DNA of 36,146 nucleotides from Gemmatimonadota bacterium (GTDB lineage: Bacteria; Gemmatimonadota; Gemmatimonadetes; Gemmatimonadales; GWC2-71-9). Where the stretch lies: the NCBI GenBank assembly GCA_003222085.1, contig QHUK01000035.1, positions 1 through 36,146 on the forward strand, read 5' to 3'. The first letter of the stretch is position 1. Each line of letters starts with the position of its first letter. Below, piece by piece: positions 23,666-30,316 of this stretch. The notes below the pieces were generated by a model. The model searched no databases. It saw nothing but the letters and a program-made list of their open reading frames with translations, and had not been told where the DNA came from. The position numbers were made by a program, and so were the translations under genes.

Positions 23666-24969
23666 GTCCTGCTCTCAGACGAGGCATAGCCGGCCCCCGC
23701 GGTGCGACCGCCCGGGAGACAGGCGACGAGCACGAGCGGCTCGTCGTGGACGGCCGCGAGGTCACGATCTCGAATCCCGGCAAGGTGCTGTTCCCGAAGC
23801 CGAAATACACCAAGCTCGACCTCGTGCGGTACTACCTCGCCGTCGCCGAAGGCGCCCTGCGCGGGGCGGGCGGCCGGCCCAACGTCCTGGTCCGCTACCC
23901 CAACGGTATCACGGGCGAGTTCTTCTACCAGAAGCGCGCACCCGAGGCCCGGCCTGCGTGGATCGAGGTGGTGACGCTGCGCTTCCCCTCTGGCCGGACC
24001 GCCGAAGAAGTCGTGCCGCGCGACGCCGCCGCGCTGGCGTGGCTCGCCAACCTCGCCTGCCTCGAGCTGCACCCCCATCCCGTCCGCGCCGAGGACCTGG
24101 ACCATCCCGACGAGCTGCGCGTGGACCTCGATCCCGTGCCCGGCGTCAAGTGGGCGCAGGTCCGTCAGGTGGCGCACGTGGTCGACGCCGTGTTGCGAGA
24201 CGTCGGGCTCACCGGCTGGCCCAAGACGTCGGGCAGCCGCGGCCTGCACGTTCTGGTGCGCATCGAGCGGCGCTGGGGCTTCGACGCGGTGCGCCGGGCG
24301 GCGCTGGCGCTGGCGCGCGACGTCGAGCGCCGCGTCCCTAAGCTCGCCACGAGCAAGTGGTGGAAGGAAGAGCGGCACGGCGTCTTCGTCGACTACAATC
24401 AGAACGCCAAGGACCGCACGGTCGCCTCGGCGTACTCCGTGCGTCCCACCCCCGAGGCGCGGGTCTCGGCGCCGCTCCGGTGGGATGAGGTGGACGCCGC
24501 CGATCCGGCGGACTTTACCCTGGCGACGATGCCACAGCGCTTCGCGACGCTCGGCGATCGCCACGCCGGAATCGACGCGACCCCCGGCTCGCTCGAGCAG
24601 CTCCTCGAGCTCTCGGCGCGCCACGAGCACGAGGGACTGGGCGACGCACCCTGGCCCCCGCATTACAAGAAGCAGGCGGGCGAGCCCCCGCGCGTGCAGC
24701 CGTCACGCGCCCGCGCAGCCAAGCTCCCGCTGATCGAGATCGGTCGCGCCAAGCGCCAGCAGGACGCCCTCGCCGGCCTCAAGCGCTGGAAGGCACGCCA
24801 CAGGAAGGCCGCCGCCTACCTCGAGCCCGCCGATGTGCTGGTCGACCGGATGCGCGGTCGCTCGTCCACCTGGACTCGCATCCGGGTGAACCTGCGGCAC
24901 GTGCCGCCGAAGCTGCGACCGCGTCAGGAGTGTCTCGACCCGGACGAGAAGACCTTGGAGAGCTCGTAG
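23662..24969 (+). CDS. Stand-alone LigD polymerase-domain protein (NHEJ primase-polymerase)
   Basis: This 435-aa protein matches the polymerase domain of bacterial LigD, an archaeo-eukaryotic primase relative that fills gaps during end joining. Motifs are TISNPGKVLFPK at about 35-46, the catalytic acidic pair RVDLDPVPG (Asp155 and Asp157), TSGSRGLHVLVRI at 189-201, and GVFVDYNQNAKDRTVASAYS. There is no nuclease or ligase domain, so the LigD activities are split. A C-terminal tail of some 130 residues (basic, from about 305) goes beyond the usual domain. The GTG at 23662 is chosen because it overlaps the previous stop; an ATG at 23608 would overlap that gene by 58 bases. Its 3' end overlaps the convergent ligase gene by 46 bases. 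Confidence 0.9.
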   Translation: MSPALRRGIAGPRGATARETGDEHERLVVDGREVTISNPGKVLFPKPKYTKLDLVRYYLAVAEGALRGAGGRPNVLVRYPNGITGEFFYQKRAPEARPAWIEVVTLRFPSGRTAEEVVPRDAAALAWLANLACLELHPHPVRAEDLDHPDELRVDLDPVPGVKWAQVRQVAHVVDAVLRDVGLTGWPKTSGSRGLHVLVRIERRWGFDAVRRAALALARDVERRVPKLATSKWWKEERHGVFVDYNQNAKDRTVASAYSVRPTPEARVSAPLRWDEVDAADPADFTLATMPQRFATLGDRHAGIDATPGSLEQLLELSARHEHEGLGDAPWPPHYKKQAGEPPRVQPSRARAAKLPLIEIGRAKRQQDALAGLKRWKARHRKAAAYLEPADVLVDRMRGRSSTWTRIRVNLRHVPPKLRPRQECLDPDEKTLESS

Positions 24970-25997
24970 GCGGGCGTGACCTCGAGCTGGTCGTAGCGGC
25001 AGTCGCGCGGCTCCCTATCGGGTCGCCAGCGCAGAAACGTCGCCGCGTGGCGGAACCGGTCGCCCTGCAGATGGTCGTACTTCACCTCGCACACCCGCTC
25101 GACGCGCAGCGGCTCCCACGAGAGATCCTTGCCTGCGCTCCAGCGGCTCTGCGCGCCGGGCATGCGGGCGCTGCCCGCCTCGGCCTGCGCCCAGGCCCGC
25201 CACGGATGCGACGCCAGCGCCTTCTTCCGCAGCGGCGCGAGCTCCTTCACGAGCTGCTTGCGCATCGCCATGGTGAACGATGACGTGACGCCGACGTGCT
25301 GCAGCGCCCCGCGGCCGTCGAACAGGCCGAGCAGCAGCGAGCCGACCGCGTCCGTCCCGGTCTTGTGCCAGCGGAATCCCGCCACCACGCAATCGGCGGT
25401 GCGCGCGTGTTTCACCTTGATCATGGCGCGCTTGCCCGGCTGATACGAGGCGTCCGCCGGCTTCGCGACCACACCGTCCAGGCCGGCGCCTTCGAACCGC
25501 TCGAGCCACTTCGCGGCCGTCCGCCGGTCTTCTGTCATGGGCGTCAGGTAGAGCGGTGGGCCGACCCGACTCAACAGCCGCTCGAGCAGCGCGCGGCGCT
25601 CGTGCTGCGGCGCCCCCATCGCGTTGCGGCCGCCCGCCGCCAAAACGTCGAAGGCCACGAACGAGGCGGGCGTCGCTTGCGCGAGCTTGGCCACGCGGGA
25701 TGCCGCAGGGTGCAGACGCATCTGCAGCGCGTCGAAGTCGAGACCGTGGCGAGTCGTAATCACGATTTCGCCGTCGACCACGCAACCTCGCGGTAGCTGC
25801 GCGAGCAGCGCCTCGTGCAAGTCGGGGAAATAGCGGTCGAGCGGCTTCAGGTCACGGCTCTGGATGAAGACGTCGGAAGCACTGCGGAACACGATGGCGC
25901 GAAATCCGTCCCACTTCGGCTCGTAGAGATAGTCCCTGTCCGCCGGCAGGACGTCGGCGAGCTTCGCGAGCATCGGCTCGATCGGCGGCGCGATCAT
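24924..25997 (-). CDS. ATP-dependent DNA ligase, LigC/LigD ligase-domain type
   Basis: This 357-aa protein is a minimal ATP-dependent ligase. The nucleotidyl-transfer motif is EPKWDGFRA, with Lys28 as the residue that takes AMP. Later motifs are RGCVVDGEIVI, SFVAFDVLAAGG, EGAGLDGVVAKPADASYQPG and the lysines of RAMIKVKHART. The OB domain ends with CEVKYDHLQGDRFRHAATFL, followed by RWRPDREPRDC, as in LigC and LigD ligases. It seals breaks, most likely in end joining or excision repair together with the polymerase-domain protein encoded tail-to-tail with it. No Ku gene is in the window. It lies nine bases after the DoxX gene on the same strand. Confidence 0.93.
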   Translation of the reverse strand: MIAPPIEPMLAKLADVLPADRDYLYEPKWDGFRAIVFRSASDVFIQSRDLKPLDRYFPDLHEALLAQLPRGCVVDGEIVITTRHGLDFDALQMRLHPAASRVAKLAQATPASFVAFDVLAAGGRNAMGAPQHERRALLERLLSRVGPPLYLTPMTEDRRTAAKWLERFEGAGLDGVVAKPADASYQPGKRAMIKVKHARTADCVVAGFRWHKTGTDAVGSLLLGLFDGRGALQHVGVTSSFTMAMRKQLVKELAPLRKKALASHPWRAWAQAEAGSARMPGAQSRWSAGKDLSWEPLRVERVCEVKYDHLQGDRFRHAATFLRWRPDREPRDCRYDQLEVTPAYELSKVFSSGSRHS

Positions 25998-26006
25998 GGG
26001 GAGCGC

Positions 26007-26414
26007 CTAGATCCCCAACAGCAGGCGATCGAGCGCGAACTTCCCTGCGCCGAAGAACAGCAGTGCGATTGCGCCGACCAAGAGCAGGAAGTCCAGCTCC
26101 CAGCCTCCTTCGCCGCTGAACCCTTTGTGCAGCTGCATCACTTTGAGGCGGATCGCCCCCAGCATGACGAGGATGAATCCGGCCGCTGCCGCTTGCGTGA
26201 GCAGCCCAACCAGCGTCGCCAGTGCACCCAGCGGCTCGGCGATGGAAAGCACCCGCAAGAGCGACAGCAGGCCCGCCGGCATCTGGGCCGAAGGCTGCAT
26301 CTTCCACATCGCCCGCTTCTGGCTGCCGTGGACCAGGAACGTGGTCCCGACGCCGATGCGGAGCGCCAAGAGACCCCAGTCGCTGAAGTGATGAAGACTC
26401 GACAGGACGCTCAT
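26007..26414 (-). CDS. DoxX-family membrane protein
   Basis: This 135-aa protein has four predicted membrane helices and the DoxX pattern: LLALRIGVGTTFLVHGSQK at the start, IAEPLGALATLVGLLTQAAA in the middle, and LDFLLLVGAIALLFFGAGKF with FALDRLL at the end. The family is linked to thiosulfate-quinone oxidoreductase subunits and to redox or detoxification membrane complexes, but most members have no known role. The start at 26414 follows GGAGG by five bases; a longer frame to 26465 has no support. It lies between the PAP2 and ligase genes. Confidence 0.88.
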   Translation of the reverse strand: MSVLSSLHHFSDWGLLALRIGVGTTFLVHGSQKRAMWKMQPSAQMPAGLLSLLRVLSIAEPLGALATLVGLLTQAAAAGFILVMLGAIRLKVMQLHKGFSGEGGWELDFLLLVGAIALLFFGAGKFALDRLLLGI

Positions 26415-26472
26415 GGAATCCTCCCGTGTCAACGACACGCAACGCGACCAATGGCCGCATGTCAAGGAACCG

Positions 26473-27096
26473 TCAGGACGGCCGACTGCCCCGGCGCCGC
26501 CAGAGGATCAACGCCACTCCGTATCCGACGAGTGCCGCCAGCACCACGTCGCTCATGAAGTGGGCACCACTGGCGACGCGCGTGAGCGCGCATCCAACGG
26601 CAACCGCGTACCAGAGGAGCCCGGCTTCGGGAAAGAGGCGAGCCAGGGCTGCCGCGGCGGCGAATGCGACGGCCGCCTCACTGCTGGGGAGCCCGAGCTG
26701 GGAGGTCGAGAAGGGCCGTTCCGCCCAGGGCCGGAATACGTGCAGGCCGTCGGTCAATCCGGGCCGCTCGCGATGGAACGCCAGTTTGAGAGCTTCGGCG
26801 ACGATCCCGCCCAAGGCGGCCGACCAGAATAGCAGCAGACCGCGACGGCTAGCCTGGCGCAGCGTAGGCAGCGTGCGCGGCACCCAGTCATGCAGGGCGA
26901 GCGCCAACGCCACAATCCCCCACAGCGGGAAGTACCCGGCGAGCCGCAGCATGCGGGCCCAGCCGGGGTCGTAAATGCCGGAAAATGTGAAGTGATGGAA
27001 GATCCACTGATCCGACACGTGCGCGACGAGAAACAGGACACCAAGCGTCCCGATGACAAGGATCTCGGGACTGGGCTGCCTGCGGAGCATGGACAT
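26473..27096 (-). CDS. PAP2-family phosphatase-like membrane protein with an altered motif 2
   Basis: This 207-aa protein has about six helices and the PAP2 layout. Motif 1 is KLAFHRERP (K-x6-RP). Motif 3 is TRVASGAHFMSD, which supplies the nucleophilic His and its Asp. Motif 2, normally PSGH, reads PSSE here (LGLPSSEAAVAFAAA), so the acid-base His is missing. Active family members remove phosphate from lipids such as phosphatidate or undecaprenyl diphosphate on the outer face of the membrane. With Glu in motif 2 the enzyme may be altered or inactive. The gene follows the UppP gene by 30 bases. ATG codons at 27096 and 27090 are both possible starts. Confidence 0.85.
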   Translation of the reverse strand: MSMLRRQPSPEILVIGTLGVLFLVAHVSDQWIFHHFTFSGIYDPGWARMLRLAGYFPLWGIVALALALHDWVPRTLPTLRQASRRGLLLFWSAALGGIVAEALKLAFHRERPGLTDGLHVFRPWAERPFSTSQLGLPSSEAAVAFAAAAALARLFPEAGLLWYAVAVGCALTRVASGAHFMSDVVLAALVGYGVALILWRRRGSRPS

Positions 27097-27126
27097 CTTG
27101 CTTCGGGCGGGCGAGCCCGGCTCGTG

Positions 27127-27942
27127 CTATCTCGCGATCCAGGGCTGGCCGGTGGCGAGCAGTGCCGCCAGGGCCAGCCCGAACGCGATGCGGTACCAGG
27201 CGAACACGTCGAACGAGCGGTGCGACACGAAGCGGACGAGCCACCGGACCACTACCAGCGCGCTCGCGAACGCCACCACGAAGCCCGTCGCGAACATCAG
27301 GGCGTCGGATCCCGACAGCAGGCGGCGATTCTCCCACAAGTCCAGGCCCGTGGCCGCGAACATCACGGGAATGGCGAGCAGGAACGAGAACTCCGCGGCC
27401 GCCGGGCGCCCGACGCCCGCCAGCAGCGCCCCCATGATCGTGGCACCCGAGCGCGACACGCCCGGGATCAGCGAGCACACCTGGGCGATCCCGATCCACA
27501 GCGCGGTGCGATAGCCGATCTGCATCACCGTCTCGATGCGGGGAGCCGGGCGCCAGCGCTCGATCGCCAGGATGGCGACGCCGCCCGCGATCAGTGCGGC
27601 GATCACCACCCGAGGCGTGAACAGGTGCGCGGTGATCCAGTGGTGCGTGAGCAGTCCCACGAGCGCCGCCGGCAGGAACGCGACCAGCAACGCCAGAATG
27701 AGCTGCCGCGACTCCGCGGCGGCAAGGCCGTCTTTCACCACGCGCCACAACAGGCCGCGATACAGCCAGACCACGGCCAGGATGGCGCCGAGCTGGATGA
27801 TGATTTCGAAGGCGGCGGCGCGCGGACCCACGAAGCCGAGCGCGTGGCCCACCAGGATCAGGTGGCCGGTGGACGAGACGGGGAGGAACTCCGTCGCGCC
27901 CTCGACCAGCCCGAGGATGATCGCGGCGAGGATGGTGGACAC
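27127..27942 (-). CDS. uppP: Undecaprenyl-diphosphate phosphatase (UppP/BacA)
   Basis: This 271-aa polytopic protein recycles the lipid carrier of cell-wall synthesis by removing one phosphate from undecaprenyl diphosphate; the family also confers bacitracin tolerance. The first conserved block is GLVEGATEFLPVSSTGHLIL, with the E-x3-E pair and the catalytic Ser/His region. The second is LIPGVSRSGATIMGALLAG, with the PGxSRSxxT arginine. Length and helix count are typical of the family. The start is GTG at 27942, with no evident ribosome site. It is the first gene of a minus-strand series (UppP, PAP2-like, DoxX, ligase) and is divergent from the beta-helix lipoprotein gene. Confidence 0.95.
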   Translation of the reverse strand: MSTILAAIILGLVEGATEFLPVSSTGHLILVGHALGFVGPRAAAFEIIIQLGAILAVVWLYRGLLWRVVKDGLAAAESRQLILALLVAFLPAALVGLLTHHWITAHLFTPRVVIAALIAGGVAILAIERWRPAPRIETVMQIGYRTALWIGIAQVCSLIPGVSRSGATIMGALLAGVGRPAAAEFSFLLAIPVMFAATGLDLWENRRLLSGSDALMFATGFVVAFASALVVVRWLVRFVSHRSFDVFAWYRIAFGLALAALLATGQPWIAR

Positions 27943-28062
27943 GGCTTCAAGCTACACGAAGGCCGGTCACGAAGCGCAAGGCGCGCCACGAGAGCCCGCC
28001 GAGCATCGTCACGCCGCCCGGCGGCCCAATTCGTACCGTCCACGCGGAGATGTCGCAGGGCG

Positions 28063-28080
28063 CTTGACCCGTGCTTGACT
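28063..28080 (+). promoter_or_regulatory. 11-bp-phased CTTGACC direct repeat upstream of the beta-helix lipoprotein gene
   Basis: CTTGACC (28063-28069) and CTTGACT (28074-28080) are separated by four bases, the same spacing and almost the same sequence as the paired repeats at 20727-20774. The element lies 77 bases upstream of the lipoprotein start and about 120 bases upstream of the divergent uppP start, in a 214-bp gap. I see no good -10 hexamer at 17 bases from either TTGAC, so a regulator site is more likely than a plain promoter. Nothing else is evident in the gap. Confidence 0.5.
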
Positions 28081-28156
28081 GGCCGGCGCATACTTGGACT
28101 TGGCGATTTACCGGAACGTGACGTTTGAGGTCCTCTTGCGTTGAGCGAGGCTTCCC

Positions 28157-29317
28157 ATGAATCACATCCCACGCGTGGCTCTACTCATTGCGCTGGTCGC
28201 GGCTTGTCAGGATCGAAGCGTCGCACCCACGGCCGACCGACCGTCGTACAGCACGATGGCGTCCGTTGCGTGCCCTTCAAGCCCCACGTTCACAGTCAGC
28301 GATGAAGCAGGCCTGCGCGCTGCCCTCGCCGCGGCCAGTCCCGGCGCCGTGATCGCGATCCGTGGCATGATCGGGATTGGGGCCGATGTCTTTGTCACAA
28401 TGCCGAATGTGACACTCACCTGCGCGGCATCGGGCGCTGGTCTCTTTGCGCTGAGCCCCTCCCTGGACGCACTGATCGTGGTCGATCTGGGTGGCTCGGG
28501 CGTCGTTGTAGATGGCCTCGTGCTGGACGCCAGTGCAGTCTCCGTCGACGGTGAGGCGTACTTCGCCGGCGACTTCTTTGGACCAGGTCTACCTGTGCCC
28601 GGCGTGCGGTTTACACACAACACAGTCACTTGTAGCCCAGGGGCTTGCATTTTCCTCGCGGGCACATCAGGTGCGGTGGTCTCGAACAACACATTCACTT
28701 CGCCCGGATCCGTGACCGGGGTTCACGTGCAGTTGGGCGTTGAGGACCTCGACAGCGTTCGGATCGAGGGCAACACGGTTGTTGCGACCGCGCCGTCGAC
28801 CGATTTCCGGTTCGGTGGGATTCGGCTGGTAGGCGCGCGACATGCGGTCGTCCGGGACAACATCGTCACGGGGCCTTGGGCTAACGCGTTGAGCCTCGCG
28901 TCCCTCTCGATGAGCATTGTCACTGAAAACCACTTGAACGGGGCCGCCATCTACGGCATCGGGCTCACCAGAAATCCCTTTCTGACAGCCTTCGTGCTGA
29001 ACAGCACCTTTCGCTCCAATGTGGTCACCGGGGCCGCGAGCGGCGGCGTGTTCGCCCGGAAGGCGTGCGGAAACGTGTTCGTGGGGAACAACCTTCAGGG
29101 AAACGGGAGCAATATCGGTCTGATCTTCCCCGACACGTCGGGGGCGAATACGGTGGTCGGCAACCCGAGCGTCATCGTGGACAACGGTGCGTACGACTGT
29201 AACGGTGACGGGGTGAACGACCCCAACATCATCACGGGCGCGGGAGCGGTGATGCACGGCGTGAACGTAGGTCCGGCGGTGAGCGAGGCAATCGTGAGCT
29301 CCAACCGCCTCCAGTAG
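28157..29317 (+). CDS. Secreted lipoprotein with right-handed parallel beta-helix repeats
   Basis: This 386-aa protein has a lipoprotein signal (lipobox LVAAC, Cys17). After a linker, the helix domain opens with FTVSDEAGLRAALAAASPGA, the usual cap before beta-helix coils. The body shows repeated PbH1-type coils: VVSNNTFTSPG, VRIEGNTVVATAP, AVVRDNIVTGPWANALSL, IVTENHLNGA, FRSNVVTGAASGGVF and VFVGNNLQGNGSN. Near the end DCNGDGVNDPN looks like a calcium-binding Asp-rich loop. Beta-helix proteins of this kind are often polysaccharide lyases or adhesins; no catalytic residues can be assigned. The gene stands alone, with the phased CTTGACC repeat upstream. Confidence 0.8.
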   Translation: MNHIPRVALLIALVAACQDRSVAPTADRPSYSTMASVACPSSPTFTVSDEAGLRAALAAASPGAVIAIRGMIGIGADVFVTMPNVTLTCAASGAGLFALSPSLDALIVVDLGGSGVVVDGLVLDASAVSVDGEAYFAGDFFGPGLPVPGVRFTHNTVTCSPGACIFLAGTSGAVVSNNTFTSPGSVTGVHVQLGVEDLDSVRIEGNTVVATAPSTDFRFGGIRLVGARHAVVRDNIVTGPWANALSLASLSMSIVTENHLNGAAIYGIGLTRNPFLTAFVLNSTFRSNVVTGAASGGVFARKACGNVFVGNNLQGNGSNIGLIFPDTSGANTVVGNPSVIVDNGAYDCNGDGVNDPNIITGAGAVMHGVNVGPAVSEAIVSSNRLQ

Positions 29318-29391
29318 CCAGCACACGCCGTCTGACCGCTGGTCTTCTGCTCGCAACCGCGCCGCTCGTCGCGCAGACCCAGCGCTTGTAG
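29317..29391 (+). pseudogene. Signal-peptide-like fragment without a start codon
   Basis: In the frame one base before the stop of the lipoprotein gene, codons from 29317 read ASTRRLTAGLLLATAPLVAQ, then TQRL and a TAG at 29389-29391. The arginine pair, leucine-rich core and VAQ ending look like an export signal, but there is no ATG, GTG or TTG at a proper distance upstream and the frame stops at once. It may be the remains of a lost secreted-protein gene, or chance in GC-rich DNA. Confidence 0.25.
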
Positions 29392-29416
29392 CGTTACACC
29401 GCGACCACGCCGATCA

Positions 29417-29440
29417 CCTCCTCCGGCGCCAGGGAGGAGG
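29417..29440 (+). promoter_or_regulatory. Perfect hairpin covering the ribosome-binding site of a small ORF
   Basis: CCTCCTCC (29417-29424) can pair with GGAGGAGG (29433-29440) over eight bases around an eight-base loop. The right arm is the Shine-Dalgarno of the ATG at 29441, which follows at once. The RNA would therefore hide its own ribosome site. There is no T-run, so it is not an obvious terminator for the lipoprotein gene 100 bases upstream. Confidence 0.4.
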
Positions 29441-29554
29441 ATGCTCGACAAGGTCGCGCAGGGAGTGTTGACTGTCGAGGAGCTGGCGGCAGATGCGCGC
29501 CGCCTTCGGGAGACCTCCTCAATTCCTCAAGTAGACAAGTCGCTCCTGCGCTGA
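29441..29554 (+). CDS. Possible 37-aa small ORF ahead of the glycerol channel gene
   Basis: From the ATG at 29441 a frame of 37 codons runs to TGA at 29552. The product would begin MLDKVAQGVLTVEELAADAR and end in SLLR; it is charged and probably helical. A strong GGGAGG sits three bases before the ATG, but within a hairpin. I recognise no family. It could be a regulatory leader peptide for the glpF-glpK genes (the next ATG is 28 bases further on), a gene fragment, or a chance ORF. Confidence 0.25.
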   Translation: MLDKVAQGVLTVEELAADARRLRETSSIPQVDKSLLR

Positions 29555-29581
29555 TAGCTTCGCCGCTTCCCATTCAACCCT

Positions 29582-30316
29582 ATGCCACCGTTCCTTGCAG
29601 AGCTGCTCGGCACCATGCTGTTGATCATCCTGGGCGATGGCGTGGTCGCCAACGTCGTGCTCAATAAGACCAAAGGCCAGAACGCCGGGTGGATCGTCAT
29701 CACCGCGGGCTGGGGGTTCGGCGTGACGGTCGCGGTGTATGCCGTCGGCACGTTCAGCGGCGCGCATTTGAACCCCGCGGTGACCATTGGCCTCGCCTCG
29801 ATCGGCAAGTTCGCGTGGGCGAGCGTGCCCGTCTACATCGCCGCCCAAATGCTCGGCGCGTTCCTCGGCGCCGCGATCGTCTGGCTCGCCTATCTGCCGC
29901 ACTGGGCGGTCACGGACAACCCGTCATCCAAGCTGGCCGTCTTTTGTACCGGCCCCGCCATCCGTAACCCCGGGGCGAATCTCCTGACCGAGATCATCGG
30001 CACCATCATCCTGGTGCTCGGCGTGCTGGCCATCCTCACGCCGAAGAACCTGAACCCCGCACATGGGTGGGACGTGGGATTCGGGCCGTGCCTCGTCGGC
30101 ATCATCGTATGGGCCATCGGCCTGTCGCTGGGCGGACCGACCGGTTACGCAATTAATCCGGCACGCGACCTGGGGCCCCGGCTCGCCCACGCCGTCCTGC
30201 CCGTCGTCGGGAAGGGAAACTCCGACTGGGGCTACGCGTGGATCCCCATCGCAGGCCCTGTGATCGGCGGCCTGATCGCGGCCTTCCTTTATAAGGTCGC
30301 CTGGTCGGCCACATGA
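29582..30316 (+). CDS. glpF: Glycerol uptake facilitator (MIP family, GlpF type)
   Basis: This 244-aa protein is a six-helix channel with two half-helices that each carry the NPA motif: [13 protein letters not shown] and [15 protein letters not shown]. The Asp after the second NPA-Arg (NPARD) and the loop length are typical of glycerol channels rather than water-only channels. It starts with the first helix of the fold ([20 protein letters not shown]). It admits glycerol by facilitated diffusion, and the kinase encoded next traps it. The stop overlaps the glpK start by four bases (30313-30316). No ribosome site is evident before the ATG at 29582. Confidence 0.94.
   Translation: MPPFLAELLGTMLLIILGDGVVANVVLNKTKGQNAGWIVITAGWGFGVTVAVYAVGTFSGAHLNPAVTIGLASIGKFAWASVPVYIAAQMLGAFLGAAIVWLAYLPHWAVTDNPSSKLAVFCTGPAIRNPGANLLTEIIGTIILVLGVLAILTPKNLNPAHGWDVGFGPCLVGIIVWAIGLSLGGPTGYAINPARDLGPRLAHAVLPVVGKGNSDWGYAWIPIAGPVIGGLIAAFLYKVAWSAT

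Noticed and set aside
26437-26465. Promoter of the DoxX gene using TTGACA at 26465-26460
   Set aside because: The -35 is perfect but the hexamer at 17 bases (TTGCGT) does not resemble a -10.
26890-28128. Plus-strand frame of 412 codons over PAP2 and uppP
   Set aside because: Antisense to genes with strong motifs; sequence is Arg/Gln/His-rich and not protein-like.
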